64,000 bases of DNA from Nectonema munidae (lineage: Eukaryota; Nematomorpha; Nectonematoida; Nectonematidae). The notes beneath the pieces were generated by a model that was not told the DNA's origin, did not search any database, and saw only the letters and a program-made list of their open reading frames with translations. The stretch is taken from contig JAUIRK010001010.1 of the NCBI GenBank assembly GCA_030549495.1, positions 515,119 through 579,118 of the forward strand, in the 5' to 3' direction. Positions 20,531 to 34,329 of this stretch are shown here, in pieces; the first letter of the stretch is position 1, and each line of letters begins with the position of its first letter. Made by a program: the position numbers and the translations under genes.

Positions 20531-23020
20531 ATGAATACTCTATCAATGATCCTATGTTTCGACTGAAGCGAGAAACAACAACGTAACCGGTTAGTATGGA
20601 TATAATATAACAAAATGATGTTTCAATACATTTTTGTCACTTTCTTGTGTAACTCGAATCTACGGAATACGATGCTAGTATTTGTTTTTTTACATCGATA
20701 TTTTTCCTATTTTTGAGTAATCCAATTTTTGAGCAATCCAATTTTTGAGCAAGCACTGTATTTTTTGGACGTTGATCTACATTTCGAAATCTTAAGATTA
20801 TAAACTTTTTTATTTATTTCAGTAATTATATTGAAAAGGGCTAAAAGGGACTATGAGGTATAAACTGATATTTTTGTGTGGAATATTTTGGCTCAAAGAA
20901 AGCAAACTACATTTACAGTCCTACAAATTATTTGATCGCATATGAAGAATATTTTTGTGTGTAAATCAGAAACCAGGATAAGATATCGGTTGCTAATCTG
21001 TGGGTCATGTAAGTCAACTCAACCACAAAATGAATATGAATCGGTGATGAGTTACAATTCCACTATGTTCATGATAGAAATCTACATCTGAAATTGATAT
21101 TTCGGATCACAATGATGATTGGAGCCAAAAAAGTTTAAAGCTTACAGCTAAAGCTTCATTTTCCCGACTAAAATAGCTTACTGTCTAGTGAATTATACAA
21201 AACTTACTAAAACAGGAGTTGGATTGTTTGCATCAAAGTGAAAAATTGAATTTTTTTGGCCACAGTTGTAAACATTTTAAAGTATCAAGCATGACAGAAA
21301 AGATTTTCACCTTAAAGGCTTTTTAAGTCTGCGCAAAGATAAAAGATTTATTAAAAGGATTAGTCTTAGATGCATCCGCCCAATCAATTGTGTCTGTTCA
21401 TTGATTCTTTTATAAAATGTCTCAAGACTGTTTGTTTTGCTTAACAAAACATTTCAATCTATCCCTTCTGGTTTCTATGTTAAACTATTATTATAAGCTA
21501 CATAAATTTGACATTTTTGCTATGCAAAATCATATATGAACATATGCGCTAACTTCAAGATGTTCAGAATCCTACTAGGATTACAAGGTAAGCACCCTAT
21601 TTGTAGCAATATAGGTAATATTAAGCACCCTATTTGTAGCAAAAAGTAAATGGCCAGAAAAGTAATCTCTTCAGGCTGGTGTAAAATGTAAAGTACGCTT
21701 CTCTTGCCTCAATCTAAAAATCTCCTCTCCCTCCTCGTAACCTCACATGCATCATATCCTCATAATAACAATCTATGCAGAAGCAGGTAGAAGTTTTTCC
21801 AAGCTGTCAAACAAAAGTAGTTGTTCGTGTATTTTTTTTTAAAAATTAGCTAAACTTAAAAATAATCTTATAGAGTCTTAATTTTAGAGAAAATTTTTTT
21901 CCAAAGGAAATTTATTTCCAGATCTGCTCTTGAGAAGTAATAACAAGCAAGATTTTTTAGTTTTGAATAAAAAATAATACAAAAAATGTATTTTTGCAAT
22001 TCTTTTGTAAATATTGAAGACATGCAAAATATAACATCAATTTTAAAATTAGAACATCAAACTTTATATAAAACAATAAAATTTATAATGAAACCAAAAT
22101 TCGTCAAAATTTGGAACCCAGAAAAAATGATATTTTCTGGTATATTCTATTTATTTTGATGTAATCCAATAAGGATAATTATTTGTACATGCTACCCGAG
22201 TTATGATGCATGTACGGGGGTTATTTCATAAAAAGTCTATTAGTCTTTTGAAATATCCGGCATATTTATATATTTATTAAACCATAAAATGGTTTACATA
22301 TTTTTTATATATCACGATTTCATGTATTAAATAAGAATATCAATAAATCTTAATAAATAAAAGAATATATCACAGATTATTAAGACACATGGTGTTAATT
22401 ATATTTTTACAAGATATACCGGATAATTTTTTTTAAAATTATTGAATTTTAGCAAATTAGATCGGAGATTTTTGGGCATTTGAATAGTCAAATTTTTTTG
22501 CAGAAAGTTTCCAACTTGAAATTGATTTGGCTTAATTTTATTGGTCAAAACAAAAAAAAATTCCAATATTTTTGTTCAATCAAATTTAGTGTTTTCTTAC
22601 TTCTTACTTTGACATAAAAAATATCATCATTTTACATAAAAGTAAGAATATTCCCGAAGTTAAATTTCAAGTTGTTTATATATGAATTTTTATAGAAAAA
22701 AATGATTTGCAAAACAAAATGAAATTTTTGGTAATATTTTTATTTCAAAACAACTGCGGAAAAATATAAATTAGATAGATTCCGAAAATTCAATTGAACA
22801 GTTTCTTTGTTTTGAACAGCATTGAGTATAACTATGTTTTTACAAACTTGCATTAAGATATTTTTGTGTTTAAATGTCTAATCAAATGCTGATTTGCCAT
22901 TCAAGTAAAAGTTATATTTCACCTCTTTTATTATATAGTAATTTTGAAAGGAAACATACGTCTTAAGCAAAATGTGAATTGGAATTACCAAAGCATGTAA
23001 TAATCATGTTCATGAGTTAT
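20531..23020. other. AT-rich intergenic DNA, no gene seen
   Basis: Three copies of gagcaatccaatttttgagc-like 16-17-bp words lie at 20712-20755. A 21-bp duplication (aagcaccctatttgtagcaa) occurs at about 21591 and 21625. No exon supported by splice sites or domain content was found on either strand. Confidence 0.4.
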
Positions 23021-23023
23021 ATT

Positions 23024-23029
23024 TTTATT
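23024..23029 (-). terminator. poly(A) signal of WAP/Lustrin gene 1
   Basis: AATAAA on the minus strand about 96 nt downstream of the stop codon at 23127-23125. Confidence 0.4.
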
Positions 23030-23124
23030 ATATGAAAGCCATGTGTTTCAGAAGACAAATTGTATCAAATTGTGTACAACAAAATTTTTTTAACAACCTC
23101 AACAATACAAAAAATGTGAAAATT

Positions 23125-26100
23125 CTAAGCTTTCTTTGTGCCAACTTTAGTGATCTTGGATTCTAGTTTTTTTTTATGCATTGATTTTCTTAATTTTGGT
23201 TTCCCTCTTGCTAAAAACGATTCCACTTGATTTCCTTTTCTTCTTAAAAAGTCCAACACATCGGATTCACTTCTTGGTAAAAATCTTGGTCTTCCTAATC
23301 TTCTTCTTGTCGTGACTCGTGGGCTAAAATTAAAGAAATATTTAAAAAATTATAATGGTAAGGCGTTATAACATTAATAACACTGCTGCAAAATTTAAAT
23401 GTTATTAACTAGAAAACGACAATATCATTTTTTAAGGAAATGCTCAGTGTAAATTTAACAAATATATTTCAATTCTTATGCTTTGCTATGCTTTTATTTT
23501 TTATTTTTTAAATTCAAATTAAAAAAAAATTCATTTTCAAAAACAACAAAAAAGTTTTATCTCTTTAATTGTGTTTTAGAATAAACTTGCGGATATCCAA
23601 AACAAATCAATCACTTTGTCACAATGTTATAGCAAACGCTAAATATCAGTCATATTTTTACCGAAAACTTATTCGTTAACCTAAATTATTCAAAAAATTT
23701 TCAAATTCTTGGTTTTTTTTTCAAAAAAGCGTTTTCAGAGACAGCTATCAACTTTTTAAAGATTCTAAATTTGTCAAGTTTAAAAAAAGTTTTCGAAAGA
23801 ATAATATACTTTCATAGCTTTTGTGCTGTAGATTAAATTTGTTAAATAAATTGCTTTTTGATTTATTTTTGTTTTTTAGGTTATTCTGTTTTTAACCGGT
23901 TTGGTTTGATATTTTGAGTAAACCCATTTAAGACCAAGCAAAGCAGAGGACTTTAGTAATTCCTATTAAATTCCATGTAAAGTAGGAATTCGCCCGCGTT
24001 CCCTTTGGGAACATTGGTCGTAAATGGGTTAAGAAACTTTCATCAATAGTAATGTTTATGCTGTTTTTGGCTCTCTTAAGATATTGTCCTAAATTCTAGA
24101 TTATATTTAACTGTAGCTGTACAAGTTTGCTGCAGTTTACCATTAAGTACAGTTGTATTGAAATATTTTTATAAAGAAAAATCCTATTTAATTATAAGTA
24201 ATGGTAGTTTAGTTCTTATGATTTCAACTAATTTTCCACTAATTAATCACCTTATAGTTAAACGTGTTTAGAACCAAGGAGTTTAGAAATAATTTTCTCA
24301 AAAGTGTTTAGACTTTTAGAACTTAAACATGTTTAGATTTTCAGGTGTTCAAAATCTGTGACATTTTTGGTGTTTAGTTTTGCGTTTAGATTCTAAACAC
24401 ATTTTTTAAAGTGTGGGGCTTAACATATATAATGTTTCACTATATCTAATTCAAAATGGTCTAAAAAGAAAATATAAATTTTCATTTGGTATACTAAGGA
24501 TATGGAAATTAATATTGGCGCACTTAGTGATTCTTATCTTTGATTGATAGATTTAGCCAACTTAAAAAAATCATGAACATGTAGGAAATACCATATCTTC
24601 AACTTTTTTATTCACCCTCTCTTTATAAAAGAAAAACTTGAGAACCTAGATATTTACTGAAAAAGTGGTTTTTCATTAAAACAAATTACTGTGTTTAAAT
24701 TGAATCAATCATGCTCTTTCCAAAAAAGAAAGTCTTAGCAGAATGATAAGAAAAGGAAATTTACAGATAAGAAAGAAATAACAGATGAACTCACGTTAAG
24801 AGGAGAAAAATTTGTTTTAGACAAAAAATGGAGACATAAAAGCGATAAAAATTTTCTGCAGATATAATTAATTTATAGATTTCTCGATAGAATAAAAACA
24901 TGACTCATAATAGTGTACAAATTAGGATATAAAGAAGAGCGCTGTCAAAAAATTAATCGCTGTAAAATTAAAAACGAATGGCGTTTAATATTAATATATA
25001 TATTTTAAATGGTAAGGGTTAAAAATATATTTTAAATTTATTTTTTGAGATATTCTTCAATTTTAGAAAAATGTTTTATAAGTATTGCTAATTTAATCAA
25101 TAAGTATGTTTCAAAAAAATTAAATTTTATTAATTTTCGTTTGAAGGAAAAAATCCAGATAACAATTTATTGTATATTTATATTTTATGATAAATATCTC
25201 AGCATTTAGCATTTTTTCATTATGAAGTAAGACATTGCATTTGTTTTTACCGATTTTATACCTTTCTTGACTACTTTTATCGATCAATAATAATCGTATG
25301 AATCATATCTAATACTTTCGATATTAAATTTTAAATCTTCTTACAATAAATTTTTGTCTCCCCCTCCATTCCTTTAACTAAAACATACATTGAATAAAAT
25401 TAACTCAATTATAATAAATTAATTAATTTTTTTATATTAAATTGACCATTGTGATTTCATTTCTCGATTCCGTTTTCGCAATTAAGGTCATTCATTTTTG
25501 GGGCTGACAACTAAATATCATTTAGTCAAATAGTATCATTTGTAAAATTATCAACATTTCCGAAAAAATTAAATTTTGTGTTTTGATTTAAATAATTATT
25601 ATTAATTGATTTAATAATTAAATAAAAATTTCCTTATGAGTCATGTTTTTATACTTTAATCAAGTTGTTTCGAAGAAATAACTAATCAAAATTTTGATTA
25701 GGATAAAATTCTCACTAAAAATATCCCCCGAATTTAAAATATCTTAGTATAATATCAATCATGCTTATATCTTTTTGCACTCCATTTTTGCCATTACGGT
25801 ATAAAAAGGTGTAAAAGTAGCAGTCAATTGGTGATCCATGCTCTCCTAAGAGTAAGTTTTCCCAAAAAAATAATTTTTATCTAATCATCTAATTATACAT
25901 CTAATTTTTATGTAATCATCAAATTGTGAAAGTTTCAAAAAACATCTTAATCGTGAAGCAACTCCTCCTTTGCGAATGAAAATCTTGTTAGCAAGATTAC
26001 AATCATAAATTCACTTAATAAGATCGATAAGAAATCGCAAATTTTGAAACCGTTAGAGTTACCATAACTGTGAGAGATGCAAATGAGGATGTAGCGACCC

Positions 26101-28037
26101 ACTATCAAGAAATATTTATATTGTGAGTCGAATCTAACGATTTTTTACATATATTAGTGTAAAAGATAGAAACTTTTACATTATGAAGTTATATGCATTT
26201 TGAAAAAGGATTTATCCAGAGTGATATCTGTTCGATAATGCAACACACGAATAATTGATGAAATAGGAAATTATATTTTTCTTCAGGTATGTATCTCCTA
26301 TAACTTTCATTTTCACGAAAGAAGATCGGAGTGATACATCATCTCTGAATCTTATTAATTTTTCGATTCGTTTGATTTTATCGAAATGAAGGCTTTTAAT
26401 AACTTTGCTAAAGATGGTGATCTGTGGATGGCACTTACGAACTCTTCTCGAACTGCTTTGTAAATAGGATTCTTACTTTATAGAATTAGCAGTTGGCGAT
26501 ATGAAAGAGTCATCTGGAAGACTTATGATATTGTTGTATATGACAGAGCGAACGTCGAACAAAAGAGGATCTACACACTTCTTACATCCATCACTCTCTA
26601 TAAAACTTGAAATTTTAAAAAGATTTCCAGAGATGAAAAGTTAGAGCATACGAACGCAGCACTTTTGTGCGCCATCACAGTCATAGTCGTTGACGCAGTC
26701 ATTTGAACAAAAGACTCCTCCTGACACTTGGATAATAAAGTTTTGCAAGTTTGAAACGCTATTGATTTCAATGTTGGTGTTTGGACAAAATCCTACTTTT
26801 TCAGCTAAAAAACGAGTTAAATTATTTACCTTTTATTCATGCTTGCATATACGTTCTTCTAATCCCATATCAATCATACTCGTATCACAATGTAAAGCTA
26901 AGAGGTTAAGGGATACAGTAAGGCATTACCTCCTAAAGCGCCCTTATTGTCTTTTTAATCGAATCTGATTGTATAACATTTTTTACTTTTTCCATTTTAT
27001 TGGAACCAAAATAATTTCTGTTATAGAATGGAAGTACGAGTATATTAAAAATACAAAAGAATATGTGTGGGCATAATGGTTTGGAGTTAACAACTGTACA
27101 TTCCCATATTTTCACCCAGAAAGCACAATTTTTAATTTGGAATGAATCTCAAATGGTTAAATTATATTTAACGTGCTAATTTAGTTTCATTTAGGCAAAC
27201 TTACATTCGCCCATGATAAAAGTGCATGAGATAAAAAAAAGGGTATGTATGTAAAAGAGTTATATGAATGATGTAGAATACTTTTTAAATCTTTCAGTAT
27301 TTTGTCACAATAAAAAAAGCTTTATAAATTATTTTTGTTTAATTTTGTGGCATATCGTAGTAAAGTTGCCTAACTTTATCTTAGAATATTGATATTGCAT
27401 GTGACGACTCACAAAACTTTTTTGATTTATAGCGAAGCTTATGTTTTTTGTCTGTTAAAAATTGGTTTCAAATTATATGAGAATATTTTGAGTGTGCAAG
27501 CGTATACTTACTTGGACAACAAAATCCTTGGTTGATTCGGTGATGACATTCATACTTTTCTGGACAAGGCTCCAATGTTTTTTTGCAATTTAATCCTGGT
27601 AATGCTGTTGAATTATCAGGGCATATATCGTCTAATTGGAAAAATAAATCGATCGTTTAATTTGCCTTTACTTCTACCAAATAAAAAATAGGGTAATATA
27701 ACTTACACCGTGGACAACACCATCCATAGTCATCAATTCCTCTTTTTCGATCACAATAGAAAAATTTGGGACAAGTCTCTTGGCATTGAAGTATTAAGGG
27801 AGAGCCAATTGGGCAATGATGAATGAAAGCTAAGTGTGTGAAGAAAATTTAAAGCATAAAATCTTCACGTGTTAAAAGGCTATGCTAATTACGTTCAGTT
27901 TTAGGTGGCTTTCTTCGAGCTGGATGCCTTCGTTGAGGACCTCTTCCTGCGTATCTTCGTGGACCAATGTAATCGCCTCTAAAATCATCCCCATAGCTTT
28001 CTATCACATACAAAGTAGTCAGTACAAGCAAAGATAT
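23125..28037 (-). CDS. secreted Lustrin-repeat/WAP-domain protein, gene 1 (exon 1 missing)
   Basis: Exons on the minus strand: 28037-27893, 27829-27707, 27631-27512, 26804-26652, 26597-26477 and 23323-23125. Every intron is GT-AG, phases agree, and the sum is 861 nt (286 residues plus stop). Residues 1-12 (ISLLVLTTLYVI) are the hydrophobic end of a signal peptide whose ATG must lie in an unlocated upstream exon. A basic arm (PRRYAGRGPQRRHPARRKPP) follows, then two Lustrin-type cysteine repeats (C54-C87 and C93-C128) and a WAP four-disulfide core beginning GFCP at 134-137 with all eight cysteines (…DYDCDGAQKCC…DGCKKC). The 65-residue tail is Lys/Arg-rich (TTRRRLGRPRFLPR). Expected role: extracellular matrix, cuticle or protease-inhibitor-like protein; exact function unknown. 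It is a paralogue of the 55-62 kb gene. Confidence 0.75.
23923..24028. mobile_element. 106-bp MITE with TTAA-type end
   Basis: Terminal inverted repeats CCCATTTAAGACCAA and TTGGTCGTAAATGGG differ at one position. TTAA follows on the right (24029-24032); the left flank is TAAA, one base off. Size and termini suggest a piggyBac-type MITE. It lies in the last intron of WAP/Lustrin gene 1. Confidence 0.6.
24250..24415. repeat. cluster of GTTTAGA words
   Basis: About eight copies of gtttaga/gtgttta occur on the two strands within 165 bp, without a fixed period. It may be the end of an unknown repeat. It lies in an intron of WAP/Lustrin gene 1. Confidence 0.25.
25390..26400 (+). mobile_element. 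family S element fragment in an intron
   Basis: 25410-25560 resembles satellite A (gatttcatttctcgattccg, ttttcgcaattaagg). 25680-25760 has the core-entry block aaaattctcactaaaaatat. 25920-26080 matches 19960-20090 and 43660-43800 (catcttaatcgtgaagcaac; cctcctttgcgaatg). 26190-26260 matches 43990-44030 (agagtgatatctgttcg). The fragment lies in the 3153-bp last intron of WAP/Lustrin gene 1, on the strand opposite to the gene. Neither terminus is intact. Confidence 0.55.
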
Positions 28038-28039
28038 CT

Positions 28040-31000
28040 GCAAATTAACACGAAAAGTTTTCGATTTATATTGCCAATTTAAATATAAACGTTTGGTTTA
28101 GTTAACAAAGAGAAAAATCAAATTATGCAATTACTCTTGAAAGAAATATAGCTTAATATTCTTAGTTAATTTATTTAATTCTTTAGTTAATATAGCTTTC
28201 ACGATTGTTCACAAAAGCATCTTTATCATTATAGAGCACTGCAAAAGCCTTCAACAAAAGCCACACGCGTTTGAATTTTATCAAGTCCGCCTTTTTCCAG
28301 AGATGTAGCGTCCTTTTTCCCATGCCCATCCTGTTTTTCCGAAATATTTTTAGATCTCGCCTGGATAGGTTCTTATTTTTTGTATAAGTTTAGAATTTCC
28401 TGTCCCTTTTCTTTGATATTTTTGAATTTTTAGAGAAACTAATAAATTTATTCATTTTATATTATTATTTGAGGTTAAATATCACTATAATATTTTTTAA
28501 ATTCATTTTCTCCATCTTTAATTTTATTCTAAATCTTTATATAAAATATGGGAAATTTTCAATTCCATTTTTTTGAATTGTTCCTATATAATTTCAAGCC
28601 CTAACCCTCTTGCTTTTTTTAATTGCATACAATTTAAAGAGTTTAAAAATAAAATTATTCAAGTATACTTTATACTTTTATTTCAAATAATAAGTGCTAT
28701 CGATGCGTCTATAAAAGATAACTAATGCATCATGATCTATATTTAACAGAAAGAACAGTATTATCGAGTTAAAAAATATTTTAAAGAAAAACATTGCCAA
28801 TAGAGGGGAATTTTCCTCAAAGATAAACACTTCAGTCTTAAATCTAACACAAAATAGATACCATATTGAAATTCAGTATAAAATTTAATTATTTTTGATC
28901 TCTCCCACGTCAGGATTCGAACTAAGATGCGTGTGAAGTTATTGTTTTTTGACCTGTGATTCGTTGTATATTACCTTGCAAAAACTCGGTAAAAATGAGA
29001 CAAACGCAACCTCTAATCTGTTTCATCATTTTATGCATTGTGTTAAAATTAAGTGCTGAATGATAAGAACGTGTAAGCAAAGATGAATTATTATCCATGC
29101 ACCCAACACTGTTCACATTCCGGTTCAACCCTCGTTTAAATCCCTCTTCATGGTTCAGTTCCGTCCGTTCCTCTTTTGCAAGGGCTAGTCTTAATAAATA
29201 TTAGTCCCATCTTATACTTAACCCTCGAGTTCAGTTAAATTCCTACCATAAATAAAGACCTATCTTTGTCTCTTTATCCGTTAATGAATTTATACCCCCT
29301 CATTATTGAAATCATTTCGATAAAAATAATATGTATTGTAAGTATAATAATAATATGAACAAGTTTAAAATTTAAAATAATCAAATTTTATTCAAAATTA
29401 TGCAAAGATATATGAGCTGAAATAAGCATCTAGTTGATAAAGTAATTAAAATATTTACTAAGTAAAAAAACATTGTATATTTAAAGCTGTTTTGTTCAGC
29501 ACCAAGCTAGGCACTGGCGTACAAAGAGGAATGACAACGGGGGCACAATTAATTTGTATAGAAATTGTCTATCTGTGTTTTTGAGTTTTTCAAGTGTTAT
29601 TACGAGTTTAAATTCGTGTTCAAATTATTATGCATCCCTAAAGCCACGTGTGTTAGGTACTGAGGCTCAGTGCAACTTATCATTATACTTGAAGTTACTT
29701 TATTTCACTCTAATTTGTGATTGGGAAAGGGGAAACCTCGAGTATATTAAAATTGAAGTGCAAAAAGGGTATAACATGAGGCCTGTTTACGGACAGTTTC
29801 AATACCGATTTTGCTTTTTTTCTTTGTAAAAAATCTAAAAACTCTGTAAAAAATCTTAGTAAAAATTTGTAGGTAATACTGCCTGGAGACTTTTGTTTAT
29901 TCCATCTACAAGCCTCCCCTGTGAAAAAACATTTCCAGAATGGCTGCTTTCTGGATTCCTAAATATTTAGATTTTTGAATTCTTTATTTGTTATTTTTTC
30001 TTTGATGTGTAAATAAATTGAATCTTAATTTGATCAAAGATACTTCGAACTTTATCTTGATGTTTGTCAGTTACAACGTTTAGATTTCGATTTATTAAAA
30101 TTGTGTGTAGAATAACATGACAATGTGGATCTAAAATGATTCCTCTTTATACAGTACTCAAATAGACTCTTTCACTAATAAGTCCGATTAAAACCGGTTC
30201 TGGTGGTTAAGTTCGTTCCGGCCAAATTCGGTCCTATCTGCTCCATAGATATTATATCCGATTTAGGTCTGGTTCAAACTATAGAAGGTCTAGCCCAGTC
30301 CTTGTTTGGATATTATCATGACTAGACTTTGGACAAGTCTACACGCAACAATAAATAACGATGGTAAATAAGCATAAACATTTAGAGAGTCGCGAGAAAA
30401 TCAATAATTTATAAAGTTCGTAAGGGATGAGTACAATTCATCATTGTTCATTACAATCTTCATGAATCGATGAGTCTTTAGAATGCAAGTAGAGAAGATT
30501 GATTAGCAGAATAAAAATATTAACTGTGAAATATTTCCAAAAAATGGTTAATTTTTTTAAATGATTAGTCTAAATCCTCTAAATAATCAGACGATTCAAT
30601 TAGTTTGTATAAATTACAAAAAATTATAAACTTGGAAGTTATGAGGGGTAAGTGCAATATTTTGTTCCATTGTTAAGAAAATGCCAAAAAAATTTGGGAA
30701 TAGGATGTGGAAGAAACACTTTATTTGAAAAATCACGATATATACCGGGACGACTACGTTTCTTTATCAAGTAAAATAGAAGAATAATAATGAAGATCAC
30801 AGCATAAAGGAGACAAACATCTGTAATCGGTGTATAAATATATCTATTTATTATATATGTATGTATGGATGTATATGTAGAGACATATATCTCTAAGGTA
30901 GATTTTTCACATGTCAATATCTTTGTTTTTCTCACATAAAATGATTAGATATTTTAACACTATTTAATTATTCAGATTTAGAACATATATTCAAAATTTA

Positions 31001-32325
31001 AACTGTTTCCGACAATGAAAAGTTAATGAATTTTTCAGATGAGAAATCGTAGATTTAAATACATAGTGTCTTGACAAATGATTTTAGCCTGCTTTAATGC
31101 CGGTCGAAGTTTGCTAAGCTCCGAATTTGTGAAAATGAGAATAGCAGTGTCACAAACTCATACAATTAAATTTTCTACATCTCTAGACTAAGAAATTTGC
31201 CTACCAAATACTTTTGTGTACTTGCCCACTAAAGCTTCCTTGATTAATCAGAATTTACTAGATGTTGGTGTATGTGGGTTGGCTGTTCTTTTAAAAGAGA
31301 TTAAAAGTATATTTTTGAGTTTGTGTATTGTTTACTAAAATGAACTTACTAGAAGCACACATTTATTCATGCTGTTGCGTAGAAGTGGGAAAATGAAGAG
31401 GACTGCGCGTTAGTCTTTCTTCTTATACTAGCGATAGAAGACTTCTTATCTGCGATAACAATTTGCTCCTCACTGTTTCAAAGCTTTATTGCTTTCTTGC
31501 TCCCTCACAATTAATATAAACCAAACCTATTACCCTAATAAGGACAGAGCTTAATTGCATGTAACCTGCATTAGAAGCACACGCACCATGAGCATATTTT
31601 TCCAAGTGTGGATCCAAGTCACACAATATACACCTGATGTCAAGCGTGCACACGTTTGCACTTCATATTCAAAAAGATGAAAAAATGCATACAAGCGCAA
31701 TGCACGTATATTTTTATTATCACCGAGAAGAGGAGGAACTACCAGGCCTTGATGAAAGCAGCATACATAGTGTAGGCAGCAAACCTTTTGATATCCGTAT
31801 ACACATATCCAATCGAAAGGATTTCATTGGCACAAACCCATATTTTATTTTTAATTTGGGTAATGAACGTTTTTGTAAATATTAACGATTATAAGAATCA
31901 CCTCTTTTATTATATTTTGAAGAAATTGCAGCAAGCCTGGCACAAACGAAGTTTAATTTATAGTAGGAGCGAACTAGAAGTATTACCTTTTCATACTGAT
32001 AACAAATATCACATTTCCGTCCCATGACATCAACAGTTTTTACTTCGGCGCTTTTGTTTTCTAAATCACTCAAAATAAAGCGCATCTCTTTGTTGTGCTT
32101 TAAATTAGATGCACTTTAAAATCGTTTATTGATGAAATCTAATTTCACAATATTTTTTATATTATAATTCTTATTCAATTTAAGTATTTTTAGTCAAGGC
32201 GTATGTGTAGATATGAAAAATATATTATAACACGTATTTCTCTTACTTGATCTAAAATTTCTTGACACATAAATTATCTAAAGTAAAGATATGTCTTCTC
32301 ATAATGTTACTTCAAAAAAGATTGC
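28040..32325. other. AT-rich intergenic DNA upstream of WAP/Lustrin gene 1
   Basis: The missing first exon of the minus-strand gene should lie in or beyond this stretch; no ATG-bearing signal-peptide exon ending in phase 0 could be picked with confidence. GC-richer patches near 29100-29270 and 30180-30310 (repeated ggttc/ccggttc words) look like old repeat debris. The short open frames here (for example 29554-29829, 30639-30935 minus, 31637-31885) show no domain. Confidence 0.4.
28880..28935 (-). repeat. possible tRNA-like B-box fragment
   Basis: The minus strand reads CTTAGTTCGAATCCTGACG, close to the B-box/T-arm consensus, followed by TGGGAGAGATC. No full tRNA fold is present. Confidence 0.25.
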
Positions 32326-32329
32326 TTCA

Positions 32330-33460
32330 CAGAATTGACATTAAATTTACTGTATTCTCTCCAAAAATAGTATTCAAATTTTAAATAAATATCTTATTTT
32401 ATACTAAATCAACAACTCTAATTTCATTTCTGAAAACAGTGTTCACAATTAGGGTTAGGGTCTGAAAGTGTCAACCAATTTTATCGTTGGTGCCTGAAAA
32501 TTATCTCTAAATACATTCATTCAAATATTAAATAAAATAACATGATTTCTCTTCTAAAAAAACTGGATTTGACGATCTGAAAAAATTTGGTGAATTTTGA
32601 CTCTTTAAAATCCACAAACATAAGTTTTCTAAAACGAAGCGATTTGCCAAAAATGAAGTAACATAGGAGTGATTCCCTTGCAAATAACATGATTAAATTA
32701 AACTATTAAATATTGTTTAATGATTTATATTTTTTGAAACTTTTTATAAAAAGTAAAAAAAAATAAATATTATTTACGGCTAAAAAAAGTGTTATTTCTG
32801 AATTATACTTAGAAATGAAATAAACCAAGAATTGTTTGGTAAGTTTTACCTTTTTTATAAGATAAGGAAAAATTAATCAAAAAATGCACGAAAATAACAA
32901 ATTTTAGAAACTTTCTTTGAAATATTATTTTTATTCTTAAAAATGGTTATGTTCTTAATGAAAAGGAGGGGGCAATTATGAGGGATAATATTGATGCCGT
33001 CTATAGAATCATTATAATTATATCAAGGAAAAATTAGTTTATCAATTTGGTAAACAAAATATAGGCAACAAAATGTATTGTGAAATTAATCGCATATTAG
33101 CCAATGGATATACAGTGTTGATTTGCCTATGTATGGATTGCCAAAATTTTATCATGAGGAAATAAGGATCGATTTATTAAATGGGAGTAAAATTATTAAA
33201 AATAAATCTAAACACAAATTAGCCATATGTAAGCGATAAACTAAATTTTAATCTAGAGTAAAAAGATATTTTAACAATCAAATTGAGCATTGTTGATTTA
33301 GTATGTATTGATGAGTTTACTAAAATATTGAAAAAAGATTTTGGTGTTGTCACCTGCGAAAGCTAATTTACTGAGAGCTCAAATGTTTTAAGTTAATTTA
33401 ACACCTTAAGTTCCAAAATAATGCTTGAGTCTCAATTCATAGTGAAAACAAGGCGTTTTT
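32330..33460 (+). mobile_element. family S element fragment
   Basis: 32330-32570 holds about one and a half satellite A units (attcaaattttaaataaata, tttatactaaatcaac, tttcatttctg, tgaaagtgtcaacc). 33235-33420 matches 44590-44770 of the large copy (aatctagagtaaaaagatat; tttactgagagctc). The element has lost both TTAA termini. An AATTAGGGTTAGGGTC word lies at about 32449. Confidence 0.5.
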
Positions 33461-34329
33461 TAGAAAAATAATTTTTTCTAATAGGTTTTTCTCCGAAATT
33501 TACTATAGAAAGATCATAGAATGTTTTGTTAATATTTTTAAATAAACTTTTTCTCAGTTTTATTTCATAGAAAATTCAAAACTTTCATTATATAAAAAAT
33601 ATTATTTAGCGAACAATCTAAATCACTTGAAGTATCTTCTTCCTTTTAATCAAATATAATTTGGCCATAATCGTCAAGTGTAATTCATTTGAATTGAAAT
33701 TATTAGAAATTCTAATCTTAGAACTTTTTATTAATCATTTTAGAAGATGCGAGCTGTCGTGCCTTTTTAAAACCATGGGGCAATTAGGAAAGTTGAAGGA
33801 GCCTGAATATTTCCACTTTTAGTAAAATCCCTTCTACCAGTTTTACCCGTTCAGCCTTTTCATCTCGGTCTTTCAAATTAAAAGGTTTGTTCGAAATATG
33901 TTAATGCATTCATGTGTATTCATTCCATATCAATTAAAATTGTTAATTATTTTAGTTGGAATTTTATTAAGCGAAAAATGGTTTTGACATCGCTCAAAAG
34001 CAAAACTTAATTAAATGGCGAATAAAAAAGGCACTAATTTATTTAGACAGAAAAAAAGGTGCTAATATTTTTTAGTTAGCGATAAATTCACCAACTCAAT
34101 GATTTATCTATAGTGTTTTCCAAGAAGCGCAAAAAATTTTCACCTCAAACCACCTTTATTTATAAATTAACGCTATATATGAAACGAGCATTTCTAAAAA
34201 CATTTCTATCAATTCCCACAATTGTTTTCTTTTGACGAGAGTGGGCTGGGATCTCCCTAAAATTTTCAAAATAATAATTTTAATAGAATTTGCAAAATAC
34301 TTACATAATACTTTTGTTTTTTTTGGTGA
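33461..34329. other. AT-rich spacer, no gene seen
   Basis: No open frame, repeat array or splice-supported exon recognised. Confidence 0.4.

Noticed and set aside
26641-26651. TAA at 26641-26643 as the true end of gene 1
   Set aside because: It would cut the WAP domain after six of eight cysteines. A GTATGC donor at 26651-26646 joins in phase to an exon supplying the missing DGCKKC.
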